Program-made: the position numbers and the translations under genes
From: Allacma fusca
Lineage: Eukaryota > Arthropoda > Collembola > Symphypleona > Sminthuridae
Reading direction: 5' to 3'
NCBI GenBank assembly: GCA_947179485.1
Contig: OX359245.1
Coordinates: 76,557,067 to 76,621,066, forward strand
DNA length: 64,000 nt
Notes under the pieces: generated by a model
Database searches by the model: none
What the model saw: only the letters and a program-made list of their open reading frames with translations
Told to the model about the DNA's origin: nothing
Part shown: positions 44,801-53,748 of the stretch, in pieces
Layout of the letters: the number at the start of each line of letters is the position of its first letter
How positions within the stretch are numbered: the stretch's first letter is position 1

Positions 44801-46534
44801 CCAGTGCATGGATTTGGTAATGGCATTGAGGGACCGGAGGTCGACAACCATACGTGGCTTCCTGACACCTTGGTCGTTAGGTTTCTTCAACACGACTATG
44901 ACGGGGCTTGTGTAGGGGGAGGTGGATGGCTCAATTATATTGTTGTCCAAGAGTTTCTTTACTTCAGCATCAATGAGAGCATCTTGGTATGCTGACGTTT
45001 TGTAGGCACGGTGTGAAACAATCTCTCCACTAGTCAAGTCTATTTTGAAGGGTAGAATAGAACATTTCCCTAATTCTTGGGGAGTAAATGCGAACGATGA
45101 TCGGAACTCCGTGAGGAGTTTACGTAATTTATGTTGATCAGCCTGGTCCAGGTGTGGATTAATCTTGAAGGAATTGATTTCTTGTTGGAGATTGGAGTCG
45201 TTGATGGCAATGGCATTCACAGGGACGGGCATCATAGATATGTCGTCAACCAAGAATGGTGTAGTCTTTCCAAGTCCTAAACCGTCGGGTATGGTTATAG
45301 TCATTGACGTGGGGTTTGTCAGCAGCATGAATTTTGAGGTGGGTGATAAAATGGCATTGGGAGCTAATAAATGGAATTGCGTATATAAGGAGACGTGGGG
45401 TTTGAAATTGAGAGGAGTTGAACCTGATGTCGTATGATGGATGGGGACAGTGACATGACAACGTGGGGGGATGTCATGGGTGCCTGCGACTCTAAGAAGT
45501 CCATTAGAGTCCACATGTGATACACAAAGGACCGAAAGCGGAATGCGTGGGTGAGATGCTGACGTTCGGGCTGTTAGGGTGCGATGATGTGAAGGTGCAG
45601 GACGAGGTCTGTGATGAACAGAAATACGACGTCGTTGGGGATGTGTAGAACGGAATTCATAGTCTGAACTGTCAGATGATGAGGGTGACGTAACTGTGTC
45701 TGCAAAATGCATAGGCTGGCTGGGGTTTTTACGTCTATGATTTATAGTTTTGTTATTGTCTGTTTGGGTTCCCGTAGACTTTGGGGTTTCGTAGGTTTGT
45801 GTAGCTGAGGAGCATTGTTTGGGCGTGGTTGAGGTCAGATTTTCGAAACCATCAGCCGGATGTCTGGTAGACACTGTGGAGGGGATTGTGAAATCTGTCT
45901 GTAATTTCGTAATTGGATTTTCAAGTTTTGAAACTGGCACATTGCATTGTTTAGTGATGGCAGCCGTATGTTGTAATTGAGTATGGATGAGGGGCAAGGA
46001 GCCTGTAAACTTGTTATATAAAGTGTTTTGCTGTGTGTTGATGAGGAATCCTCCTTTGGAGTATAGAAAGTCCGTACCCAATATTATTTTAAGAGCTTTC
46101 GATGGGGCGACTATGAAGGGATGTAAAAATGTACACTTGCCAATTTTGAATTTAATTAGAGCAAGGCCTTGATTAGGCATGGAATTGCCAGATGCGTCGA
46201 TAAGTTGTATATTGGATTTCGTAATGGGAGTTCCAGGAGGTACATAGGTCGGATGGATTAGGGAAGCAGCAGCTCCGGTGTCAATAAGGCATGGATGATT
46301 GTCATTTTGTATTTGTATGATGATTTTGAGGGAGCAGGAAAGTGATGAAATTTGTATCTTAGCAGGGTTGTGAATGTAGATGGAAGGGACCATTAGTCTA
46401 GGATATCGGTTTCGTCCTGGTACTGTGGGGTGTCGAGGGAATGGATTGCGGGCAGTTGGCGGGGTGGTCCGCGTCCCGGCTGCCCTTGGGAGTTTAAACT
46501 TTGTTGACGGAACTGGGAGCGTTCTCGAGCCCAT
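41894..46534 (-). CDS. pol: Pol polyprotein: protease, reverse transcriptase, RNase H, integrase
   Basis: 1,546 residues in one open frame. Visible in order are an aspartic protease motif LIDTGAAASLIHP near residue 85; reverse transcriptase with MPFGAKNSPSHF and the catalytic YVDDIVV; RNase H with FLYTDASLHGLGAYL and TDHHSLCYIL; and integrase with an HHCC zinc domain (HNATCHMGP … CPICQ), the catalytic region LDVQGPL, QTDQGTEFNN and HPQSQGLIERTH, and a GPY/F-like KGPFSIIAI. The last 200 residues are proline-rich and unassigned. No chromodomain is evident. This order is diagnostic of Ty3/Gypsy. The frame looks whole. Confidence 0.95.
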   Translation of the reverse strand: MGSRTLPVPSTKFKLPRAAGTRTTPPTARNPFPRHPTVPGRNRYPRLMVPSIYIHNPAKIQISSLSCSLKIIIQIQNDNHPCLIDTGAAASLIHPTYVPPGTPITKSNIQLIDASGNSMPNQGLALIKFKIGKCTFLHPFIVAPSKALKIILGTDFLYSKGGFLINTQQNTLYNKFTGSLPLIHTQLQHTAAITKQCNVPVSKLENPITKLQTDFTIPSTVSTRHPADGFENLTSTTPKQCSSATQTYETPKSTGTQTDNNKTINHRRKNPSQPMHFADTVTSPSSSDSSDYEFRSTHPQRRRISVHHRPRPAPSHHRTLTARTSASHPRIPLSVLCVSHVDSNGLLRVAGTHDIPPRCHVTVPIHHTTSGSTPLNFKPHVSLYTQFHLLAPNAILSPTSKFMLLTNPTSMTITIPDGLGLGKTTPFLVDDISMMPVPVNAIAINDSNLQQEINSFKINPHLDQADQHKLRKLLTEFRSSFAFTPQELGKCSILPFKIDLTSGEIVSHRAYKTSAYQDALIDAEVKKLLDNNIIEPSTSPYTSPVIVVLKKPNDQGVRKPRMVVDLRSLNAITKSMHWPLPSVDEILRRLQNHKYLSTLDLAQGFHQITVDEASREKLSFITKNGQYQYIMMPFGAKNSPSHFCRVIDVILSDLKYSTALAYVDDIVVCSTTIDEHVIKLRKIFQRFADHNLKFEPSKCSFAYTEISLLGFTVNSHGLQPHDNHLQALHSMPTPKDVTSVQSFLGMANFFRRFIPHFAQIAAPLRELTKANVPFEWSHECEQAFGTLKSILVSKPVLAHYDPAKPTFLYTDASLHGLGAYLTQLQPDGREHPIYYLSRKLNKYEAKYHIRLLELLAITWATSKLKEYLLGIPFTVKTDHHSLCYILKSKDDLNPKLQRMQIMLMPYDITIQYVRGATHRVADCLSRNPLNDPEFSATDEDACLPINAISISTLKDEQLKDPSIARIIQRLPANWRLRHNYSLHDGILYKFNNRPGEESLIVVPKQMVPDVIASYHNATCHMGPSKTLQKLQDSFQWRKMRRDVYTFIKSCPICQARKTPRGQKPAGEFQYIPIPLRPFERIQLDVQGPLTNHEGRPRYIITAICYLTKFLVTKVVPTADAKAIANFLLNRIASVYSLPEVIQTDQGTEFNNSVMTELSKVFNFNIQFSTSFHPQSQGLIERTHQTLGDCIAMYVAETKADWIKALPALTFQLNDMPHQSHGFKPFYLLHGFNARTPLRNAFPTYTPENHIVHSMEKLWSLTHDILERHRLKYAERVNRSRRDVSYAIGDNVLLEHTSIIPGTSQKLLPRWKGPFSIIAIPTPVNYTIRGSIGTSMKTLTVHVSRLKRYFDRPNCFTTQSILTSTPAMHVPDSSTHLQETPKATIINPPRTTPSNPENFSESLNPENSGMTRLHPPDLGAPHPTPPPMGGTPPPRGTLPPLPADTSNAVHTSPTRPSYRSALLSTPVPPTTALPTLPAIDLPPKRHRRTQHQLLAEDSNRIIPTTFHTRDDTEFRRSTRRHIRTVENLFHCTLVKPKKMVTLFQATI

Positions 46535-47400
46535 TGTGCATAATGCATGGCGCGCGGCTGCCTACATGCATTGGCATGATGATTGGGTCGGGAACAACGT
46601 CCACAGATGACAGTAGATTGTCCATTCGATTGGTTGATGGGATGTCGTGGAGCGGAGCGACAAACGCGTGCTTTTCTGATACGGTCATTCCAGGATTGTA
46701 AAAAGATATTGACCGTAGGGGATAACTTGGACCGGATGGAGTCGACGGCGGTTTTCTCAGGTAGGGACTTCCAATCAGTACCGGCGGCGGAACGAACACG
46801 GAGTGCAAATATGGTAGGTAATTCATTAGGATAGGGTGTCATGGAGAGGGCATCCAGTAGTTGACTCTTGCGGTCAGGAATATCTCGAGGCAGTTGGGCC
46901 AGCATGTCATCGCAGAATTGCGCATACGTGCGACGGGACGTGGAAGGGAGCACATAATAGTATTCAAAAACGTCTTTTCCGGTTTTGGAAGCATCAGAGA
47001 TGTTTCTGTAAATATAAGCCTTTTTGGTATCGTCGTCGAGGATGTTCAATGCCTTGAAAAACTCGTCACAGCGTTTAATAAATGTCCGAATGTCTTCTGT
47101 GGATGTTTCACGGGAGGGGAATTTGGGCTTCTCAAATAAGAGCCTGGTAGTATCCATTATAGTAGCAGGGATATAGTGAGGGGATGGCGGTCTTGAGGAG
47201 GTTGCGTTAAATGGCGAAGAAGGTGGTGAGTCCGGTTGGACGTTTTCAAATATGTCTAAATTCCAGAAGGGGTTTGTATCTTCAGGTAATACTGTTGGGT
47301 CAATGGTAGGTGCGATTGCGGAAGATGTAAGTATAGTGTTATGATTAGAGAGCAGAGCCGGATTGTCTCGGACGGCTAAGGTGACAAAATGTTGATCCAA
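46393..47400 (-). CDS. gag: Gag capsid/nucleocapsid-like ORF
   Basis: 335 residues. The middle part (FEKPKFPSRETSTEDIRTFIK onward, split here by description) looks like a retrotransposon capsid domain. Near residue 270 an exact CX2CX4HX4C zinc knuckle, CGRCSRPNHHANAC, marks the nucleocapsid. It overlaps the pol frame by about 140 bases. Gag forms the particle and packages element RNA. Confidence 0.8.
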   Translation of the reverse strand: MDQHFVTLAVRDNPALLSNHNTILTSSAIAPTIDPTVLPEDTNPFWNLDIFENVQPDSPPSSPFNATSSRPPSPHYIPATIMDTTRLLFEKPKFPSRETSTEDIRTFIKRCDEFFKALNILDDDTKKAYIYRNISDASKTGKDVFEYYYVLPSTSRRTYAQFCDDMLAQLPRDIPDRKSQLLDALSMTPYPNELPTIFALRVRSAAGTDWKSLPEKTAVDSIRSKLSPTVNIFLQSWNDRIRKARVCRSAPRHPINQSNGQSTVICGRCSRPNHHANACRQPRAMHYAQWARERSQFRQQSLNSQGQPGRGPPRQLPAIHSLDTPQYQDETDILD

Positions 47401-48452
47401 GGATGCCAGTGCTTCACGATATGCTTGTGGTGATTGGAAAGGATAATGGGAATGGGTATATTTGTCCTGTAACTGATACGTATACGTACCAAATCGAGAT
47501 AGTAGGTGAATTGAAGTAATGGGGATAAGTCGTTGCCTAATGTCTCAGAGGATTGAAGCTTATGATTCCATGTAGTAACTACGGGTCCTAGGCTTTCTGT
47601 ATTAATAGAAAATGTTGATAACCGTGGGCCAGTTAAATATCGGACGGGCGTGGAGGTTGAAGTTGTGGAAGAAGTGGTAATTGGAAGTGACGTTACGGGA
47701 ACAAGAGTATTGGAATGTGTAGTTGATGTTGATGTGCTGATTATTAGTGAATCTGCAATTTCACGAAGTTCATCTATGATGGTGTGATTAGCTGTATTAG
47801 ATGGTTGGGAGTTAATGAAAAGTCGAAGGACTCGCGTAACGACACGTTGAAACCCAGCACGGGAGGTGTAGTCAGTACCGTCAGGGTGTATACGAGTTGC
47901 TTGATGTAGATCTTGTAACAATTGGAGATAATATGGATATGTGACAATACTAGTTCCAGTAGAGTCGTGAAGATGTTTTTGACAGATCCGGTCGACGTAT
48001 TCGTCGGATATTACCTCGAGGTTTGTTCGTATATTAGGAGGATTGGGAGTAGAGATGAGAGTTGTGGAGTGGGATGCACCCACACTGGTGGACTCGGGAG
48101 AAAAATATAAATTTGAGCTTACAGTATCAGAAGCAGCTTCAGCGGTGTCCGTGACGACGGCCGGGGTTGAAGTCCTGGCGGGAAGGAAGTCGTGGAATCC
48201 ACCGACTGGTGTAGAAGGTTCTGGAGTAGGACCCTCTGTGTTGTCCCCTTCGAAGGATGAAAGTACCGGGGAGGGCAGGCTGGCGGAATTCGAAGGCGTC
48301 GAGCGTGGAATCCCGGTTCGGCGTTTATGGAGCACGTCAAAGTCAGCTTCAGTAATGGGGTGAGGTCGAATGGCAGAATTTTGATAAAGGGGCAACTTGG
48401 TTTTGAAGATTTTATAATATCGATACTGGCATATCGCTTTCTCGATTGTCAA
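47376..48452 (-). CDS. First gag-region ORF of the Gypsy element
   Basis: 358 residues, rich in Ser, Thr and Pro over the first half, with no zinc motif. It precedes the capsid/nucleocapsid-like ORF and overlaps it by 25 bases in another frame. Such frame offsets between gag and pol parts are known in Ty3/Gypsy elements, which use programmed frameshifting. The role of this N-terminal region is unknown. Confidence 0.55.
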   Translation of the reverse strand: MTIEKAICQYRYYKIFKTKLPLYQNSAIRPHPITEADFDVLHKRRTGIPRSTPSNSASLPSPVLSSFEGDNTEGPTPEPSTPVGGFHDFLPARTSTPAVVTDTAEAASDTVSSNLYFSPESTSVGASHSTTLISTPNPPNIRTNLEVISDEYVDRICQKHLHDSTGTSIVTYPYYLQLLQDLHQATRIHPDGTDYTSRAGFQRVVTRVLRLFINSQPSNTANHTIIDELREIADSLIISTSTSTTHSNTLVPVTSLPITTSSTTSTSTPVRYLTGPRLSTFSINTESLGPVVTTWNHKLQSSETLGNDLSPLLQFTYYLDLVRIRISYRTNIPIPIILSNHHKHIVKHWHPWINILSP

Positions 48453-48816
48453 ATGGGCGTATTTTTCACAGGCGATTTGTTGTTAAGCAAGGGAGAGTTC
48501 TACCAAATTGGCTTCTCTTTGTTGGACGACTATATAATTCACTCCGTTATAACGCACAAACTCACTGTGACTGTGGGATCGAGTGGTACGTAACAGTCGT
48601 ATGTCGCGTGACATGGGGTTGATGTGAAAAACTTGGGGAATATTGGAGCAAAATGATTATAGTGTTGGGCGATTTGGAAAATGTCTTAAAATTTTGAGCA
48701 GAGCTTTCGGCAGAGGCCGAACGCCACGGATAAGTTAATAAAATGTAAGATGAACAAGTAGCACTGAACAAGTACGGGGAACGTCTATATTTTAATTGAC
48801 AAATTAAAATATAGAA

Positions 48817-48834
48817 AACGTAGCACCTCCACCA
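48817..48834 (-). promoter_or_regulatory. Putative tRNA primer-binding site
   Basis: Directly inside the 5' LTR the minus strand reads TGGTGGAGGTGCTACG. It starts with TGG, as expected for pairing with a tRNA 3' CCA end. The priming tRNA was not identified. Confidence 0.65.
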
Positions 48835-49182
48835 TGTTAAGATGTAATTGTGAATGGGGATTGAAATATTTATATGGAGAGTCGTGAATATGAAGAGAGG
48901 GAGAATTATTTTTATTCTCTTGTGTGCGTGTGTATGTGAGAGGAACTGTCGTAGAGACTATACAAATAAGTGCGTATGTATACAAAGGGTGATTCTCTAT
49001 GTCTCGCTTTATTGTCTGATTCTCTCTCCTTATCTCCTTCTTCCTTCTTTCTTTCCCAGCTACTTGTTACATTTCTTATGGTGACACACGTTTATATAGG
49101 GAGTCTGAATTCATGACTTCAGCCTCCCTATATATGTACACAGTACATATGTGTATATCAAGCATGTATTATATACTTAACA
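48835..49182 (-). repeat. 5' LTR of the Gypsy element
   Basis: 348 bp. Ends are TGTTAAG and CTTAACA, a short inverted repeat. Identical to the other LTR except for one base in an AAGAGRGGGAG stretch. As the 5' LTR on the minus strand it should hold the promoter. Confidence 0.95.
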
Positions 49183-50215
49183 GTACGTAACACCCTGAGT
49201 GCAACAGCGTCATGATCTCTACTAAACACCAAACCTCAATGCTCATCGTTATTGCGAGCATCCAATCATTTCTCAAATTGTCCGGCAGGGCTGAGTATAA
49301 AAGATAGCCGCGTTGGGTTCCGTAAGGAAGATCAACACCCCTGCTACAGGTATGAAGTAAAGACATAACGGCAGGAAAATTATCGTGTTCTCCAGAAGGG
49401 TGTGGGTTTTTAAAATATTGATGGAGTAAAACCGATCCAGTCCTGTAATAATTAAATTATAATGAATTAAGTTGGTAAATATAACATAGATATTTACATT
49501 TTACGTATTCAGTAATCAAATGTGATGTTCACATTTATCCGATAGTTTTACCACATGCTTACATACTAATCACTTTCAGGTACCAGCAAAATCAAAGCCA
49601 TAATAGGGTTATATCACCTATCGTTTGTGGAGTCATGTATCGACTTCTTTGAGATTGAAATAAAGACAAATAATAATAATAATAAGAGTATTGAAGTATA
49701 TTAGTATTTAGTACTATTGTAATTACTTATCCCTACCTTTCGAAGCAGAAAGATTTCTGCACTTGAATCGATGGATACTTGTAAACAAAACTGCAATCTC
49801 GTCTGGCAAAGTCAGCATTAAGTGTCAGGTCCATTCATACATGGAACAAAGTGAAATGTACATGATATTAGCAAAAATTATTTGAGGACAAGATATTCTT
49901 CGGGCCATATCATGGTTTGGACCAAGCGAATAACTTTAAACGATATAAACATGGACACAAGGAATTGTCGAAATGCCCAGAACCCTTTGCGATATTTTGA
50001 GCGCTCTGCCTGTAAAAGGAGAGTCGTAGTGTTTATCCTGAATGGGATCAGGGTGTAATTGCACTGGAAGCTTATAACATTTACATTTATTTGTAAATCT
50101 TCAAAACTAAGCATACGGAAGAAAAATTAATTCAAGTATTTACTAAAATTTCGTGTGTCCCAAAAATTACTGGAAATCCAGAAAAAAATCGTAAATCGTA
50201 CTTAAAAATGTACAT

Positions 50216-51041
50216 CTAGTGACATGGAAATGTATTCGAATTTGGGCTTTCTTTTGCAGAATTACGTAGGGATAACAAGCACGCTGCAAATTTAATCTAT
50301 GTTTAATGCGTCCATCTGAAGAAAGCTACTTTGAAAACTAAACTCAAGCAGACTAGTCGTCCGCTGTATCTGTATAAATTCTTTGGAGTTCATCCTCAAT
50401 TGTAATTTAAACATATAGAGTCCTCTTACCAGTGAACACAGTTTACGCAATTTTGTTTAGTTCAAGATTCGGTTGCCTTCTTTTGACGATTATCCTCATT
50501 AAAATGGTATGCTATTTACCAGCACGTGCAGGTAATTTTGGTCAGTAAACTATAATTAAAATATTATTTTAGTTTACCTATAATATTACTGGGTGATTAA
50601 ATTGTCTATCCTTCAAGCTCATTCGCGCAAGGGAGAAATGTGACATAAGACTGATTTGCTTCCAGTATTTAACAGTCAAATCTTACATAAAAATCCGGAA
50701 ATTATAGTAATTCTGAATTTTAAAATGAGAAGTAAAATAATTTGACATTTTCAGACATTTATGTCTAAAAATGCTCAATTTTGTTTACTTTATAAATGCT
50801 CGTTTTGCTGTACCTACTTTCGGATGAAGAGGTAAAATACAATCTGGAATGAGTCAGTTTCTTTTGGTTCGTTTTACATTTATTTCATTTTATTTTCATA
50901 CATTTCTTACATACATTATATATTTAACTCCCTCAAGCAAATACCATTCTGGTGTAACATACTCTAAAAGCTTTCTAAAAAAGGGAATGTCATCGGGACT
51001 TGGAATAATCCTTAGGTTAAAATTATATTACAAGAAAAACC
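50216..51041. other. Upstream flank of the minus-strand receptor pseudogene
   Basis: The first 300 bp is homologous to 62,134-62,430, the flank of the intact minus-strand gene (CTGAAGAAAGCT and TCTGTATAAAT blocks). The rest holds nothing recognised. Confidence 0.5.
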
Positions 51042-51993
51042 TAAGCATGAGATCGGTTCGGTTCAACGCGGTTATCCGACCATCGGTTAACCGAAACCGA
51101 CGGTTCGGATCGAAGATTCCTAACCGAATTGAAATAACCGAACGGTTCGGATACGTCAATGCCTAACCGGATATCGGTTTCGGATCGGTTCGGTTTTAAG
51201 TATGAATTTATCCGTTCGGTTCGGATCAAGTGAATGTATCCGCTCGGTTAAACCGACGGATAACCGATTTGGAATTTTTTCTAAAATTTTTAGCAAAGCG
51301 TAATCGAGAACGACTGTAGCATGAATTTCTCCAGACAAACGATTGTTTCATTATGTAGATGCAATATATTTAGAAAGCACATCGCATGGACCACGGGCAG
51401 TCATACATTTGTTCATCACATCGCAATTATTTCTCAAACCACTATTTAATTTTTAGCTTAAATTAAATAAGTGCCTTATTACTACAACTAATATGTCATC
51501 AATGGAAACCACCGACTCTATAATAAAAGCAGAAACTACAGGGGAAAATGAGCCTTCAAAAAAACGATGAGAAGCGAGTTTCGGGAACATTTTGGTCTTA
51601 CTGCAGGTTTAGTCCTTAGATTTTTAGTTGTCATTTGAAATCAATTAATAGGTAGAATTTGATAAAAATTAGTTTAATACATAATTGCTTTAAGTTTAAA
51701 CAACATTTTTATTAAAACAAAGATTTTCAAAAAAATTATTAAGTAAATCTGTTTCGAAAGAAGTTTTCATTGGTAAAATGTGCAACATTGTATCGGTTAT
51801 TCGGATAACCGACAAACGGTTCGGTTATAAAAATCATCCGAACCGATGTTTGGCGGTTCGGTTTCGGATACGAGAATTTTTTTATCCGAACAAAACGGTT
51901 CGGTTCGGATTTGGATAAAAAATTAACCGAAAACTTCGGTTCGGTTCGGTTACGGTTCGGATTTATGTTTTATCCGAACCGATCTCATGCTTA
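51042..51993. mobile_element. hAT-like MITE with CGGTTCGGAT-rich ends
   Basis: Terminal inverted repeats TAAGCATGAGATCGGTTCGG at both ends (20 of 20 match) and a perfect 8-bp target duplication GAAAAACC. Both arms, about 200 bp each, are almost entirely built from CGGTTCGGAT/AACCGA variants. The middle 500 bp is AT-rich and non-coding. 952 bp, non-autonomous. Confidence 0.9.
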
Positions 51994-53572
51994 GAAAAAC
52001 CCACGCCTTTGATGCAACTCCGAATAAGACCGTTGATCAAGACTTTAGTTTCCGAATCATTTGAAAACATAGTAAGGACTTTTAAAACAACGCTAGTTTT
52101 TGATGACCGGAAAACTTTGGGCATGCAATTCCAAAACTGTGTGACCACCCAGCGTGTTGCTACTCTTCAATTATTACAAAATATCAATACTTTGAAATCC
52201 AAAAGTTTTCCTCTCTTGAAAAATTCAGTAAAATGGTATTATTCCAGTTTTCATCTCACCTCTTCAAATGTAAGTATACATACGTTCTATCGAGCTTGTC
52301 AAGTGATTTTATCGTCATGCCAGCACTACTATGTAATGAAATTATTATTTTTGGTACTCCTCTGGATTTTTGCACAGGCAGCTATGACCATCAGATTCTC
52401 CTAAAGTAGGTCAATTCCATCTTCAGACAGGCATTCTTTACCTTAAGTTTTTAATGGCTAACAAATAGCTCTTATTGTACATAACTACATATCAAAATAA
52501 TTGTAATACCTGCAGGTAATAATAACAGACCCAACTTTTACAATTATTTATGGATTACAATTAAGTATGAAATTCCTATGTAAGTAGAATAAATGAAGGT
52601 GTACATTAGTTTTAATGAACCTATTTTTTGACGCATTTGCGACGCTTGATTACAGCAGGTCAACAAAATAAGAACTGCCATTGAATTTTGTCTAGAATTA
52701 GCAAAAATTCATCAAGATTTCGAAAGGCAAGCATTTTCCCATCCCTTGTGTACCACTGTATTGAAACCGTGAGACGGATGAACGAAACGAGTAATTAAAA
52801 TAGAACAAATATCGTCCAATTCCATGTCTTGATTCACATTTCCCTCGCTTGCGATCCATCCTTAGCGGCAGGATAAATAATTTGAATAAAACATTCTTAG
52901 GTGATTGTAAACATGGCTTAGTAATTATATGTATTCCAAAATAAATGTGAAATGTTACTACTTCTTGGCCTGAAGCCTGCCTGAAAAGGAACCCCGGGAT
53001 AGCAGAATAATTGTGCCAGTTACGCCCAGCACAAAATGGAGGAGCTTAAAAAGTGCATTTATTGAAATTTATGAAGCCTAATTTTTACTTTGGAAAGAGT
53101 ATTAGAAGCAGAAAAAGGACAGATTAATCGACCGACCGCTGTGAAATGGCATCAAAATTATTGATAATTGTTCTATCGTTTATAAAATATATACAAAGAG
53201 GATACACATGCATAATATCACAATTAACCATGAAAAAACCAACCAAAGGAATTCAGCGTGCTCACTTCCTCTATCTAGTATGTCCAATTTAAAAATTATT
53301 TGATAACAACGAACAATACACATTGTGGTGTAATTTAGTAGGGGGCTTGTTGTTTATTGCAACAAATACAGCAACAGTAGCAAAATTGTAATTCAACATA
53401 ACAAAATGGCAGCTTCGCTAAGTACAGTACACTGTTTGACCTCGTTATCAGTTCAGGATTGATTATTGGTTAAAATTTGGTCTACTTTCAAATTTGAATG
53501 AAATGGTTTTTTAGTATCAAATCTTAAAATCTATATATTTTTAATATCCTCATCGACATGTGTAAGTTCAAT
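51994..53572. other. Intergenic with one unassigned ORF
   Basis: A frame at 52,009-52,404 (131 residues, MMQLRIRPLIKTLVSESF at its start, hydrophobic near the end) has no recognised family and no clear splice context. The rest has no gene or clear repeat. Confidence 0.4.
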
Positions 53573-53748
53573 ATTCAATTTAGTTCGATTTCAGATCGAA
53601 GTTCTAGATTCAATTTAGTTCGATTTCAGATCGAAGTTCTAGATTCAATTTAGTTCGATTTCAGATCGAAGTTCTAGATTCAATTTAGTTCGATTTCAGA
53701 TCGAAGTTCCAGATTCCATTTGGATCGATTTCAGATCAAATTTCCAAA
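53573..53748. repeat. 35-bp tandem repeat, five copies
   Basis: Unit is ATTCAATTTAGTTCGATTTC followed by AGATCGAAGTTCTAG. The first four copies are nearly identical and the fifth is diverged. Each unit contains a short inverted repeat TTCGAT … ATCGAA. No spacers, so not CRISPR-like. Confidence 0.9.

Larger units (their letters stand above)
40036..49182 (-). mobile_element. Ty3/Gypsy LTR retrotransposon, looks whole
   Basis: 9,147 bp, transcribed on the minus strand. It is bounded by two 348-bp LTRs beginning TGTTAAGATG and ending ACTTAACA. A 4-bp target duplication GTAC flanks it (40,032-40,035 and 49,183-49,186). I see one mismatch between the LTRs, so the insertion is recent. Parts in order on the minus strand are 5' LTR, primer site, two gag-region ORFs, a long pol ORF, a 1.5-kb non-coding tail and 3' LTR. 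Pol order PR-RT-RNase H-IN places it in Ty3/Gypsy. No envelope gene is recognised. It is inserted in exon 2 of a receptor pseudogene. Confidence 0.95.
39397..50215 (-). pseudogene. Receptor pseudogene split by a Gypsy insertion (locus 7)
   Basis: A minus-strand paralogue of the gene at 60,141-62,133. Exon 1 is about 49,737-50,215, exon 2 is 49,187-49,442 plus 39,967-40,035, and exon 3 is about 39,397-39,862. Exon 1 retains AERSKYRKGFWAFRQFLVSM but has at least two in-frame stops: one just before the methionine of MLSFEDL, and one after the EEYLVLK residues. Exon 3 has lost about 19 bases relative to the intact gene. Exon 2 is interrupted by the 9.1-kb Ty3/Gypsy element at 40,036-49,182. Because the other lesions are independent, the gene may already have been dead when the element landed. 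Confidence 0.8.

Noticed and set aside
42129-48363. Plus-strand ORFs across the Gypsy element
   Set aside because: They are antisense shadows of the gag and pol frames.
53573-53748. CRISPR-like array
   Set aside because: Units are contiguous without spacers and the genome is eukaryotic.
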